In this document: positions 1-7,936 of the stretch, piece after piece | Position numbering within the stretch: the first letter of the stretch is position 1 | Layout of the letters: every line of letters starts with the position of its first letter | From: Streptomyces sp. NBC_00091 | Lineage (GTDB): Bacteria > Actinomycetota > Actinomycetes > Streptomycetales > Streptomycetaceae | Assembly: GCF_026343185.1 (NCBI RefSeq) | Contig: NZ_JAPEMA010000001.1 | Coordinates: forward strand, 1,550,001-1,614,000 | Direction: 5' to 3' | Length of the DNA: 64,000 nt | Notes under the pieces: model-generated | Told to the model about the DNA's origin: nothing | Seen by the model: only the letters and a program-made list of their open reading frames with translations | Database searches by the model: none | Translations under genes and position numbers: made by a program

Positions 1-537
1 AACGACGCCTACGGCAACCCGATCGAGCTGGCGGCGGTCGTGGTGTGGAGGGTCTCCGACACCGCGCGGGCCGTCTTCGAGGTCGAGGACTTCACCGAGT
101 TCGTCGAGACGCAGACCGAGGCGGCCGTCCGGCACATCGCGATCGAGTACCCCTACGACTCCCACGACGAGGGCGGCCTCTCCCTGCGCGGCAACGCCGA
201 GGAGATCACCGAGAAGCTCGCGGCCGAGCTGGCGACCCGGGTCGAGGCGGCGGGCGTGCAGATCATCGAGTCCCGTTTCACGCATCTCGCGTACGCTCCT
301 GAGATCGCCTCCGCGATGCTCCAGCGCCAGCAGGCGGGCGCGGTCGTGGCGGCCCGCAAGCAGATCGTCGAGGGTGCCGTGGGCATGGTGGAACTCGCCC
401 TGACCAGGCTGGCCGAGGAGGAGATCGTGGACCTGGACCCGGAGCGCAAGGCCTCCATGGTCTCGAACCTGATGGTGGTGCTCTGCGGCGACCGTGCGGC
501 CCAGCCGGTCATCAACACGGGCACCCTCTACCAGTGA
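1..537 (+). CDS. SPFH (stomatin/prohibitin-like) domain protein, 5' end missing
   Basis: The reading frame is open from base 1, so the start lies left of the window. The visible 178 residues begin [18 protein letters not shown], continue with [19 protein letters not shown] and end in a helical tail ([19 protein letters not shown]). This is typical of the second half of an SPFH protein that forms membrane-associated oligomers. By family knowledge such proteins organise membrane microdomains; the exact role here is unknown. The gene overlaps the next by four bases (GTGA), so the two are translationally coupled. Confidence 0.85.
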   Translation, partial: NDAYGNPIELAAVVVWRVSDTARAVFEVEDFTEFVETQTEAAVRHIAIEYPYDSHDEGGLSLRGNAEEITEKLAAELATRVEAAGVQIIESRFTHLAYAPEIASAMLQRQQAGAVVAARKQIVEGAVGMVELALTRLAEEEIVDLDPERKASMVSNLMVVLCGDRAAQPVINTGTLYQ

Positions 538-809
538 TCCCCTCCGGCGGCACGCGCCCCGGCGGCGGCCAGGACCCGGGCGAGCCGGTGCCCGCCCGGG
601 CCGGGCGGCAGGCGCGCAAGCAGGTGCTCCTGCGGCTCGACCCGCAGGTGTACGAGGCCCTCGCGCGCTGGGCCGGCGAGGAGCTGCGCAGCGCGAACGC
701 GCAGATCGAGTTCCTGCTCCGCAGGGCCCTGTCCGAGTCGGGCCGCCTCCCGGGCGGCGCCGCCCCGATCCCCCCGCGCGGCCGCCCCCGCAACGCACCG
801 GATTCCTGA
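534..809 (+). CDS. Small ribbon-helix-helix-like (Arc/CopG) protein coupled to the SPFH gene
   Basis: This 91-residue protein starts at a GTG overlapping the SPFH stop codon. Its N-terminus is Gly/Pro-rich. A core at residues 27-65 ([19 protein letters not shown], then [16 protein letters not shown]) matches the pattern of an Arc/CopG ribbon-helix-helix: a short beta strand followed by two helices with a basic face. The C-terminal tail is Pro/Arg-rich and probably disordered. DNA binding is likely from the fold. No toxin partner is visible, so there is no reason to call it an antitoxin. Stop-start overlap suggests co-expression with the membrane protein. Confidence 0.7.
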   Translation: MIPSGGTRPGGGQDPGEPVPARAGRQARKQVLLRLDPQVYEALARWAGEELRSANAQIEFLLRRALSESGRLPGGAAPIPPRGRPRNAPDS

Positions 810-922
810 GCGGCCCGCCGGCCCCGACCCGCCCGCGGGTGGGGCCGGCCCGCTCGCCGGTGGAGCCGACCTGCTCGCCGCACCCCACCGGAGGCCCGCC
901 GGTCCGTACCCTCCCGCCCCTC

Positions 923-954
923 TATACACCGAGCGTATACACCGCGTGTATAGT
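923..954 (+). promoter_or_regulatory. PadR operator and probable leaderless promoter
   Basis: A perfect inverted repeat TATACAC-cgc-GTGTATA lies at 936-952, and a further half-site TATACAC lies at 923-929. A -10-like TATAGT at 949-954 overlaps the right arm and ends 7 bases before the ATG at 962. No ribosome binding site separates it from the ATG. The PadR operon is therefore probably transcribed as a leaderless mRNA and repressed by its own product. This is inferred from position and symmetry. Confidence 0.65.
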
Positions 955-961
955 CGCGGTC

Positions 962-1486
962 ATGTCCATCGGTCACACCCTCCTCGGCCTCCTGGAGGCC
1001 GGTCCGCGCCACGGCTACGACCTCAAACGCACCTTCGACGAGACCTTCGGCCACGACCGGCCCCTCGCCTACGGACAGGTCTACTCGACCATGTCCCGCC
1101 TCCTGAAGAACGGCCTCGTCGAGGTCGAGGGCATCGAGAGCGGCGGCGGCCCCGACCGCAAGCGGTACGCCATCACCGACGCCGGGATCACCGACGTCGA
1201 GCACTGGCTGTCCCAGCCCGAGAAGCCCGAGCCGTACCTCCAGTCGACCCTGTACACCAAGGTGATCCTGGCGCTGCTCACCCACCGCAGCGCGGGCGAG
1301 CTCCTGGACACCCAGCGCGCCGAGCACCTGCGGCTGATGCGCATCCTGACCCAGCGCAAGCGCAAGGGCGACCTCGCCGACCAGCTGGTCTGCGACCACG
1401 CCCTGTTCCACCTCGAGGCCGACCTGCGCTGGCTCGAGCTGACCGCCGCCCGCCTCGACCAGCTCGCCCGGGAGGTACGCCGATGA
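962..1486 (+). CDS. PadR family transcriptional regulator
   Basis: The 174-residue protein starts MSIGHTLLGLLEAGPRHGYD, the classic PadR winged-helix N-terminus. GQVYSTMSRLLKNGLVEVEG (recognition helix and wing) and RKRYAITDAG follow. The C-terminal half is helical, as in the dimerisation domain of PadR-type regulators. The ATG at 962 is chosen because the homology starts there and because of the promoter just upstream. The stop overlaps the ABC ATPase start (ATGA), giving a regulator-ATPase-permease operon. It probably represses this operon until a membrane-active compound is sensed. The ligand is unknown. Confidence 0.9.
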   Translation: MSIGHTLLGLLEAGPRHGYDLKRTFDETFGHDRPLAYGQVYSTMSRLLKNGLVEVEGIESGGGPDRKRYAITDAGITDVEHWLSQPEKPEPYLQSTLYTKVILALLTHRSAGELLDTQRAEHLRLMRILTQRKRKGDLADQLVCDHALFHLEADLRWLELTAARLDQLAREVRR

Positions 1487-2169
1487 CCCCGGCCGGCACC
1501 CTGCTCTCCGCCAGGGACCTCCGCAAGGCGTACGGGAGCACCTCCGCGCTCGACGGCGCCGCGTTCTCCATCCACCCCGGCGAGGTCGTCGCCGTCATGG
1601 GGCCCTCCGGCTCCGGCAAGTCGACCCTGCTGCACTGCCTCGCCGGGATCGTCACGCCCGACTCCGGCACCATCACGTACGCCGGGCGCACCCTGTCCTC
1701 CATGCGCGACGCCGAGCGCAGCGCCCTGCGCCGCAGCGACTTCGGCTTCGTCTTCCAGTTCGGCCAGCTCGTACCGGAGCTGAGCTGCGTGGAGAACGTC
1801 GCCCTCCCGCTGCGCCTCACCGGCGTCGGGCGCAAGCAGGCCGAACGGACCGCCCTGCACTGGATGGAGCGCCTCCAGGTCGACGACCTGGCCCGCCAGC
1901 GCCCCGGCGAGATATCCGGCGGCCAGGGCCAGCGCGTGGCCGTGGCACGGGCCCTGGTCACCGGCCCCCGGGTGATCTTCGCGGACGAGCCCACGGGCGC
2001 CCTGGACTCCCTCAACGGCGAGCTGGTCATGCAGCTGCTCACCGAGGCCGCCCGCTCCGCGAACGCCGCCGTCGTCCTCGTCACCCACGAGACCCGCGTG
2101 GCCGCGTACTCCGACCGCGAGATCGTCGTACGCGACGGCCGCTCCCGCGACATGGAGATGTCCCTATGA
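1483..2169 (+). CDS. ABC transporter ATP-binding protein (MacB/LolD type)
   Basis: This 228-residue ATPase has Walker A GPSGSGKST at residues 40-48, the Q-loop in FQFGQLVPEL, signature ISGGQGQ near 144, and Walker B VIFADEP at 164-170 followed by a D-loop GALDS. The H-loop His is in VLVTHE. Length and sequence style fit the MacB/LolD/FtsE group, which powers FtsX-type permeases and often couples ATP hydrolysis to mechanical work or to drug and lipoprotein export. Four-base overlaps with both neighbours support one coupled operon. Confidence 0.93.
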   Translation: MTPAGTLLSARDLRKAYGSTSALDGAAFSIHPGEVVAVMGPSGSGKSTLLHCLAGIVTPDSGTITYAGRTLSSMRDAERSALRRSDFGFVFQFGQLVPELSCVENVALPLRLTGVGRKQAERTALHWMERLQVDDLARQRPGEISGGQGQRVAVARALVTGPRVIFADEPTGALDSLNGELVMQLLTEAARSANAAVVLVTHETRVAAYSDREIVVRDGRSRDMEMSL

Positions 2170-4547
2170 GCGCGCTCCGGACCTGGGCCCGGGACCTCGC
2201 CATGGGCGCCCGCTTCGCCTTCGGGGGCGGGCGCGAGGGGTGGACCCGGACCCTGCTCACCGGTGTGGGCGTCGGCCTCGGCGTCGCGCTGCTGCTGATC
2301 AGCACCGCGATCCCCGGCGCGCTCACCGCCCGTGACGAGCGGGGCGACGCACGCTTCGCCGCGCCCTCACCGACCGGCACGGCGCCCGGCCGCGACACCG
2401 TGCTCATGGCCGGCGCGAACCAGGTGTACAAGGGCAAGGACGTCGACGGCAGGTTCCTCCTGGCCGAGGGCCCCGACGCGCCGGTGCCGCCCGGGCTCAA
2501 GAGCATCCCCGCGCCCGGGGAGATGGCCGTCTCCCCCGCGCTGAAGAGCCTGCTGGCCTCGGCGGACGGCGCGCTGCTGCGCGAACGCCTCGACGCCTGG
2601 AAGCCCACCCAGGTCATCGGCGACGCCGGCCTGACCGGACCCGGCGAGCTCTTCTTCTACGCAGGCAAGGGCGACCTGCGGATCACCGGAGCCAAGGACT
2701 ACCGGGCCCAGCGGGTGAGCGACTTCAACTGGCACTTCGAGCGCCCGGGGCTCGACCCGGTCCTGATGCTCCTGGTCGTGGTGACCTTCGTGGCCCTGCT
2801 GATGCCCGTCGCCGTGTTCATCGCGGCCGCCGTCCGCTTCGGCGGGGAGCGGCGCGACCGCCGGCTCGCGGCGCTGCGCCTGGTCGGCGCCGACAGCCAC
2901 ATGGTCCGCCGGATCGCGGCCGGCGAGGCGCTGGCCGGATCCGTGGTCGGACTGGGGATGGGCGCCGGCTTCTTCCTGATCGGCCGCCGACTGGTCGGCA
3001 GCTTCACCTTCCAGCAGCGCAGCGTCTTCCCCGCCGACCTCGACCCCTCCCTGTGGCTGGCCGTCCTGGTCGCGCTCGCGGTGCCCGTCTCGGCCGTGGC
3101 CGTGACGCTGTTCGCCCTGCGCGGTGTGGTCATCGAGCCGCTGGGGGTGCTCCGCACCAACCGGCCGGGCAGGCGCCGCATCTGGTGGCGGCTGCTGCTG
3201 CCGCTCGGCGGACTCGCCCTGCTGGCGCCGCTGACGGGGCGCGGCAACGACCACGGGAGGTTCAACCAGTGGCAGGTCAGCGGTGGCGTGGTGCTGCTGC
3301 TGATCGCGATCACCGCCCTGCTCCCCTGGCTGCTGGAACGGTTCGTCGGACGGATGTCCGGCGGCCCGGTGTCCTGGCAGCTCGCCGTACGCCGCCTCCA
3401 AGTCGCCGGCGGCGGCGCCGCCCGCCTGGTCAACGGCGTCGCGGTGGCCGTCGCCGGGGCCATCGCCCTCCAGATGCTCTTCGCGAGCGTCGAGAACGAC
3501 TACACGACGGACACCGGACAGGACCCCTCCCGCGCGGCGATCTCGGTCCTCATGATCGAGGCCGACCGGGCCGCGGTCGACGCCGTCGCCCAGCAGGTCT
3601 CCCGGGCCGAGGGCGTCGCCAAGGCCGTCGCACCGTCCTCTTTCAGGGCCGCGCACCGGATTCCGTCCGCGGACGACCGGGTCCAGGTGACGGTCGGCGG
3701 CTGCGAGGTCCTGCGCGAGTTCGCGACCATCGAATCCTGCAAGGACGGCGACGCCTTCCTGATCACGGACGCCCCCGCCATGAAGGGCGGGGTGCCCGCG
3801 CCCACGGCCAAGGCCGGCGACACCCTCTGGGTCGGCCGCGGCCTGGGCGGCCCCGGGGACGACACGGACGGCGTGGCCGGCCCGGCCGACGAGGCCAAGC
3901 CCACCCAGTGGACCTTCCCGGCCGGCGCACGCGGGGTCGCCGGCCGCCCGGATCCAGCGGGCGTGCGGCACGGCGGACTGCTGGTGACCCCCTCCGTCGC
4001 GCCGAAGACGGTGATCGAGGCCCGCACGCCCCAGGTGTACGTGCAGCTCGACCCGTCCGTGCCGGACGCCGTGGAGAAGGCCCGCACGGCCGCCTTCAAG
4101 GCGGCCCCGCTCGCCACCGTCATGACGCTCCGGTCCAACCGGACGGACACCGGCTACTCGACGGTCCGCGTCGGACTGCTCTTCGGCGCGACCGCCGTGC
4201 TGCTCCTGATCGGCGCCAGCCTGCTGGTCTCGCAGCTGGAGCAGCTGCGGGAGCGCCGGAAACTGCTCTCCGCCCTGGTCGCCTTCGGCACCAGGCGCTC
4301 CACGCTGAGCCTGTCGGTGCTCTGGCAGACGGCCCTGCCGATCGGGCTGGGCCTCGGCCTGGCCGCCGTGATCGGCACGGGGCTCGGCGTGGTCCTGATG
4401 AAGATGGCGAACCGCCCCGTCCGGATCGACTGGGCTTCCATCGTGGCGATGACCGGCGCCGGCGCGGCCGTCGTCGCCGCGGTCACCCTGCTGAGCCTGC
4501 CGCCACTGCTGCGCCTGATGCGCCCGGACGGCCTGCGCACGGAGTGA
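2166..4547 (+). CDS. FtsX-like ABC transporter permease
   Basis: The 793-residue integral membrane protein begins with an amphipathic segment and a membrane helix (VGVGLGVALLLISTAIPG). A roughly 140-residue extracytoplasmic region follows, then an FtsX-type helix bundle with the FGGERRDRRLAALRLVGA motif around residues 225-245. A second large extracellular domain lies at about 455-660, and the protein ends with a second bundle (LRERRKLLSALVAFGTRRS). The duplicated FtsX layout is common in actinomycete exporters linked to antimicrobial-peptide or antibiotic resistance. The substrate cannot be told. Its last seven codons are copied in the downstream repeat array. Confidence 0.92.
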   Translation: MSALRTWARDLAMGARFAFGGGREGWTRTLLTGVGVGLGVALLLISTAIPGALTARDERGDARFAAPSPTGTAPGRDTVLMAGANQVYKGKDVDGRFLLAEGPDAPVPPGLKSIPAPGEMAVSPALKSLLASADGALLRERLDAWKPTQVIGDAGLTGPGELFFYAGKGDLRITGAKDYRAQRVSDFNWHFERPGLDPVLMLLVVVTFVALLMPVAVFIAAAVRFGGERRDRRLAALRLVGADSHMVRRIAAGEALAGSVVGLGMGAGFFLIGRRLVGSFTFQQRSVFPADLDPSLWLAVLVALAVPVSAVAVTLFALRGVVIEPLGVLRTNRPGRRRIWWRLLLPLGGLALLAPLTGRGNDHGRFNQWQVSGGVVLLLIAITALLPWLLERFVGRMSGGPVSWQLAVRRLQVAGGGAARLVNGVAVAVAGAIALQMLFASVENDYTTDTGQDPSRAAISVLMIEADRAAVDAVAQQVSRAEGVAKAVAPSSFRAAHRIPSADDRVQVTVGGCEVLREFATIESCKDGDAFLITDAPAMKGGVPAPTAKAGDTLWVGRGLGGPGDDTDGVAGPADEAKPTQWTFPAGARGVAGRPDPAGVRHGGLLVTPSVAPKTVIEARTPQVYVQLDPSVPDAVEKARTAAFKAAPLATVMTLRSNRTDTGYSTVRVGLLFGATAVLLLIGASLLVSQLEQLRERRKLLSALVAFGTRRSTLSLSVLWQTALPIGLGLGLAAVIGTGLGVVLMKMANRPVRIDWASIVAMTGAGAAVVAAVTLLSLPPLLRLMRPDGLRTE

Positions 4548-4995
4548 CGTACGCCCGGCAGGCCGACGGACGGAGTCCGTCGCAGCGGCCCGAAGCCCGC
4601 GAGGCCCCCAGGGGCCGAGCGGTGCGAGGGACGCGTGAAGAAGGGGACGGCCTGCGCACGGAGTGACCGCACGCCCGGCAGGCTGACGGACGGAGTCCGT
4701 CGCAGCGGCCCGAAGCCCGCGAGGCCCCCCGGGGCCGAGCGGTGCGAGGGGCGCGTGAAGAAGGCGTCGGCCTGCGGACGGAGTGACGTACACCCGGCAG
4801 GCCGACGGACGGAGTCCGTCGCAGCGGCCCGAAGCCCGCGAGGCCCCCCGGGGCCGAGCGGTGCGAGGGGCGCGTGAAGAAGGGGACGGCCTGCGCACGG
4901 AGTGACGTACGCCCGGCAGGCTGACGGACGGAGTCCGGCGCAGCGGCCCGAAGCCCGCGAGGCCCCCAGGGGCCGAGCGGTGCGAGGGACGCGGG
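4527..4995. repeat. Tandem array of about 119-bp GC-rich units carrying the permease 3' end
   Basis: Units run 4548-4666, 4667-4786, 4787-4905 and a partial 4906-4995, with lengths 119, 120 and 119. Each full unit ends with a near copy of the last codons of the permease gene (GGCCTGCGCACGGAGTGA, with one substitution in the second unit). Each holds a hairpin CGACGGA-cggag-TCCGTCG (4564-4582 in unit 1, with small changes in others) and a GGCCCC-nn-GGGGCC dyad. The array sits between the convergent ends of the permease gene and oxyR, a typical place for REP-like elements. No protein of its own is evident. Confidence 0.85.
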
Positions 4996-5000
4996 AAAGA

Positions 5001-5948
5001 TCAGTCGGTGGGCCACACCGGGAGCGGGCGTACCGCTTCGCGCAGCGCGGCCGCGATGGCCCGGAACTCCTCCTGCCGGGCCGTCCCGGTCCGCATGGCC
5101 AGCGCGATCCGCCGCGAGGGGGCCGGCTCGGCGAAGTACCCGGTCGCCAGGTGTTCGTTGCGGGCCGTCTCCAGCCGCAGCGCGGTGCGCGGCAGCAGGG
5201 TCACCCCGAGCCCGCCGGCGACGAGCTGGACGAGCGTGGACAGCCCGGCGGCGGTGGTGGTGACGTCCGCTCCGGCACCCCGCCCCGCCTCCCGGCAGAT
5301 GTCCAGGGCCTGGTCGCGCAGGCAGTGCCCCTCGTCGAGCAACAGCAGCTGCAGGCCGCGCAGTTCCTCGCGCGGGATGTCCCGCCGCCCGGCCAGCGGG
5401 TGCTCGCGGGGTGCCAGCAGGACGAAGTCCTCGTCGAAGACCGGCAGTTCGGTGACCCCGGGCATACCCAGCGGCACCGCGAGCAGCAGCAGGTCGAGCC
5501 GCCCGCCGCCCAGCCCCTCCAGCAGCGAGGACGTCTGCTCCTCGTGCACCTGGAGGTCCATCCCGGGGTAGCGCCGGTGGAAGAGCCCGAGCACGGTCGG
5601 CAGCAGGTACGGGGCCACCGTCGGGATCACCCCGAGCCGCAGCACCCCGGTAAAGGGGGCCCGTACCGCCTCGGCCTCCTCCAGCAGCCCGCCCATCGCG
5701 TCCAGCACGCCCCGCGCCCGCACCGCGATCCGCTCCCCGGCCGGGGAGAGCAGCACCTTGCGGGTGGTGCGTTCCAGCAGCCGCACCCCGAGGGCCTCCT
5801 CCAGCGCCGAGACGGCCCCGGAGAGCGCGGGCTGGCTCATTCCGATCGCCGCGGCGGCGTCGCGGAAGTGCAGGTGCTCGGCGACCGCCGCGAAGGCGCG
5901 CAGCTGCGCCAGCGTCGGTTGCTTCGGTCCTCTACTACTGACAGCCAC
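5001..5948 (-). CDS. oxyR: Hydrogen-peroxide-sensing LysR-type regulator OxyR
   Basis: This 315-residue LysR protein has an N-terminal winged helix-turn-helix (AAAAIGMSQPALSGAVSALE) and a C-terminal effector domain. It contains GHCLRDQALDIC: Cys209 and Cys218 match the redox pair Cys199/Cys208 of E. coli OxyR in spacing and context. The GTG at 5948 is preferred because GGAGG lies nine bases upstream; an upstream ATG at 5999 has no such site. It is divergent from ahpCD, as in S. coelicolor, where OxyR controls ahpC and itself. Peroxide should form the disulfide and activate transcription. Confidence 0.95.
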   Translation of the reverse strand: MAVSSRGPKQPTLAQLRAFAAVAEHLHFRDAAAAIGMSQPALSGAVSALEEALGVRLLERTTRKVLLSPAGERIAVRARGVLDAMGGLLEEAEAVRAPFTGVLRLGVIPTVAPYLLPTVLGLFHRRYPGMDLQVHEEQTSSLLEGLGGGRLDLLLLAVPLGMPGVTELPVFDEDFVLLAPREHPLAGRRDIPREELRGLQLLLLDEGHCLRDQALDICREAGRGAGADVTTTAAGLSTLVQLVAGGLGVTLLPRTALRLETARNEHLATGYFAEPAPSRRIALAMRTGTARQEEFRAIAAALREAVRPLPVWPTD

Positions 5949-5950
5949 TG

Positions 5951-5987
5951 ATAGGTACCTCCGATCACCCACCACAAGAGTAGCTAT
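5951..5987. promoter_or_regulatory. Probable OxyR binding site between oxyR and ahpC
   Basis: ATAG at 5951-5954 and CTAT at 5984-5987 are separated exactly as the outer quarter-sites of the OxyR motif ATAG-N7-CTAT-N7-ATAG-N7-CTAT. The second quarter-site (CGAT at 5962) matches three of four bases; the third (CACA at 5973) does not match. The site overlaps the oxyR ribosome binding site and lies about 100 bases before ahpC. Confidence 0.55.
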
Positions 5988-6083
5988 TTCCGTAATCAAT
6001 GCAGCTGTGTCAGCATGTGAGATCCGTCCAACCCCCTCGGAAAGTGCCCAAAAGGGTCACTTTCCATTCCGCAAGGAGTGCGT

Positions 6084-6638
6084 GTGCTCACTGTCGGTGA
6101 CAAGTTCCCCACCTACGACCTGACCGCCTGCGTCTCGCTCGAAGCGGGCAGCGAGTTCGCTCAGATCGACCACAAGACCTACGAGGGCAAGTGGCGCGTG
6201 GTGTTCTTCTGGCCGAAGGACTTCACCTTCGTCTGCCCGACCGAGATCGCCGCCTTCGGCAAGCTGAACGAGGAGTTCGCCGACCGCGACGCCCAGATCC
6301 TCGGCGTCTCCGGCGACTCGGAGTTCGTCCACCACGCCTGGCGCAAGGACCACGCCGACCTGCGTGACCTGCCCTTCCCGATGCTGGCCGACTCCAAGCA
6401 CGAGCTGATGCAGGCGTGCGGCGTCCAGGGCGAGGACGGCTTCGCCCAGCGCGCCGTCTTCATCGTCGACCAGAACAACGAGATCCAGTTCTCGATGGTG
6501 ACCGCCGGTTCCGTGGGCCGTAACCCCAAGGAGGTCCTGCGGGTCCTCGACGCCCTGCAGACCGACGAGCTGTGCCCCTGCAACTGGACCAAGGGCGAGA
6601 CCACCCTGGACGCCGGCGCCCTGCTGGCCGGTGAGTGA
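6084..6638 (+). CDS. ahpC: Alkyl hydroperoxide reductase peroxidase subunit AhpC
   Basis: This 184-residue typical 2-Cys peroxiredoxin has the peroxidatic site FTFVCPTE at Cys51 and a C-terminal resolving region ELCPCNWTKGE with Cys164 and Cys166. It reduces hydrogen peroxide and organic hydroperoxides in the cytoplasm. The start is GTG 6084 (MLTVGDKFPTYDL), five bases after AAGGAG; the in-frame GTG at 6078 would overlap that site. The gene is three bases from ahpD, divergent from oxyR and likely activated by oxidised OxyR. Confidence 0.96.
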   Translation: MLTVGDKFPTYDLTACVSLEAGSEFAQIDHKTYEGKWRVVFFWPKDFTFVCPTEIAAFGKLNEEFADRDAQILGVSGDSEFVHHAWRKDHADLRDLPFPMLADSKHELMQACGVQGEDGFAQRAVFIVDQNNEIQFSMVTAGSVGRNPKEVLRVLDALQTDELCPCNWTKGETTLDAGALLAGE

Positions 6639-6641
6639 CGG

Positions 6642-7181
6642 ATGTCCCTCGACTCCCTCAAGTCCGCCATACCGGACTTCGCCAAGGATCTGAAGCTGAA
6701 CCTCGGCTCGGTCATCGGCAACCAGGACAAGCTCTCCCAGCAGCAGCTGTGGGGCACCGTCCTGTCCTGCGCGATCGCCGCCCGCTCCCCGCGCGTCCTG
6801 CGTGAGCTGGAGCCGGAGGCGAAGGCGGCGCTGTCCCCGGAGGCGTACACCGCCGCCAAGTCCGCCGCGGCGGTCATGGCGATGAACAACGTCTTCTACC
6901 GGACCCGCCACCTGCTGTCCGACCCGGAGTACGGCACGCTGCGCGCGGGCCTGCGGATGAACGTCATCGGCAACCCGGGCGTGGAGAAGGTCGACTTCGA
7001 GCTGTGGTCGCTCGCCGTCTCCGCCGTCAACGGCTGCGGGCAGTGCCTGGACTCGCACGAGCAGGTCCTGCGCAAGGCCGGCGTCGACCGCGAGACGGTC
7101 CAGGAGGCCTTCAAGATCGCCTCGGTGATCCAGGCCGTCGCCGTCACCCTCGACGCCGAAGCGGCCCTGGCCGCCGAGTAG
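6642..7181 (+). CDS. ahpD: Alkylhydroperoxidase AhpD
   Basis: The 179-residue all-helical protein carries the carboxymuconolactone-decarboxylase-type active site [10 protein letters not shown], with Cys132, Cys135 and His139 plus Glu120. These correspond to the relay residues of mycobacterial AhpD (Glu118, Cys130, Cys133, His137). AhpD passes electrons from lipoylated E2 proteins to AhpC and has weak peroxidase activity itself. It is co-transcribed with ahpC (three-base gap). A strong hairpin follows. Confidence 0.95.
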   Translation: MSLDSLKSAIPDFAKDLKLNLGSVIGNQDKLSQQQLWGTVLSCAIAARSPRVLRELEPEAKAALSPEAYTAAKSAAAVMAMNNVFYRTRHLLSDPEYGTLRAGLRMNVIGNPGVEKVDFELWSLAVSAVNGCGQCLDSHEQVLRKAGVDRETVQEAFKIASVIQAVAVTLDAEAALAAE

Positions 7182-7207
7182 TCACTCGTACGGGTGAATG
7201 TACGGCC

Positions 7208-7249
7208 CACCGTGCCCCCGCAGCCCTTCCGGGCGGCGGGGGCACGGTG
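7208..7249. terminator. Bidirectional hairpin terminator between ahpD and the convergent gene
   Basis: A perfect 14-bp stem (CACCGTGCCCCCGC at 7208-7221 and its complement at 7236-7249) encloses a 14-base loop. It starts 26 bases after the ahpD stop and ends 9 bases before the stop of the convergent gene. There is no clear U-run, as is usual in Streptomyces. Confidence 0.8.
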
Positions 7250-7258
7250 CTGCCGGGG

Positions 7259-7936
7259 TCACTTCGCGCGCAGCCGGGCCATCAGCGCGCGCATGTCCTC
7301 GACCATCGCCGCCTTGACGGCGTCCTCGTCGAGGTCCTCCCCGCCGCCGTCCTGGCCCGTCCACCACCGCACCCGGATGGTGAAGACCGCCCCGCCGTCG
7401 AGCACCTGGAGCCGGGGCGCGGACTCCTGCCCGGAGAACACCGCCCGCTCGCCGAGGCCGGGAACCTGCTCCGGCCGCACGGACGGCGAGCGCAGGTCCT
7501 CGTTGAGTTCGGGCCACGCGCCGAACTCCGCCTCGGGGTCGGTCTTCTTGTGCAGCTCGACCAGCACCTGGGCGTCGTGGGTGAAGGGGCGGTCCTCCCG
7601 CCCCCCGCTGGAGTAGCAGTGCGACCAGTCCAGCGCCGCGCTCTCGCCCTGGCTCGGCATGCCCACGCCGAAGCCCCCGGCCACCGTGCCGACCGTCTTC
7701 AGCGGCGTCTCCGCGCACAGTTGCTCGCTGTGCCGGTACGCGAGGGGCGGCCCGGCGGCGGCGTAACGTTCCTGCACGACCAGTGCCCCCGCCCACACCG
7801 CGGAGGCCAGCACGGCCCCGCCCAGCGCCCAGAGCCAGGGAGCCCGTGGACGTCCCTCCCGGGGCTCCGGCGGCTGTGCGAGCTCCGCCGGGGAGCCGGC
7901 CGCCCACTCCCCGCCGAGCTCAGGCTCGCTGATCAT
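7259..7936 (-). CDS. Single-pass membrane protein of unknown function
   Basis: This 225-residue protein has a charged, Pro-rich cytoplasmic N-terminus (residues 1-31) and one membrane helix (WLWALGGAVLASAVWAGALV, 34-53). The extracytoplasmic domain of about 165 residues contains two cysteines (QLCAET and SHCYSS) that could pair. No enzyme motif is seen. Its start overlaps the end of the AI-2E-type transporter gene by 17 bases, so the two are probably co-expressed. The family was not recognised. Confidence 0.8.
   Translation of the reverse strand: MISEPELGGEWAAGSPAELAQPPEPREGRPRAPWLWALGGAVLASAVWAGALVVQERYAAAGPPLAYRHSEQLCAETPLKTVGTVAGGFGVGMPSQGESAALDWSHCYSSGGREDRPFTHDAQVLVELHKKTDPEAEFGAWPELNEDLRSPSVRPEQVPGLGERAVFSGQESAPRLQVLDGGAVFTIRVRWWTGQDGGGEDLDEDAVKAAMVEDMRALMARLRAK

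Noticed and set aside
494-961. Long rightward open frame joined to the front of the PadR gene
   Set aside because: The region before 962 has no PadR homology, is Arg/Pro-rich as expected for out-of-frame GC-rich DNA, and contains the operator and promoter.
2367-4898. 843-codon open frame on the minus strand opposite the permease gene
   Set aside because: It is Gly/Arg/Gln-rich shadow translation of a well-supported gene, with no recognisable domain; long antisense open frames are usual at this GC content.
4635-5951. Open frames through the 119-bp repeats and across oxyR
   Set aside because: Translations are low-complexity (repeated SDR.PGR type) and follow the DNA repeat, not a protein; oxyR on the other strand has clear homology.
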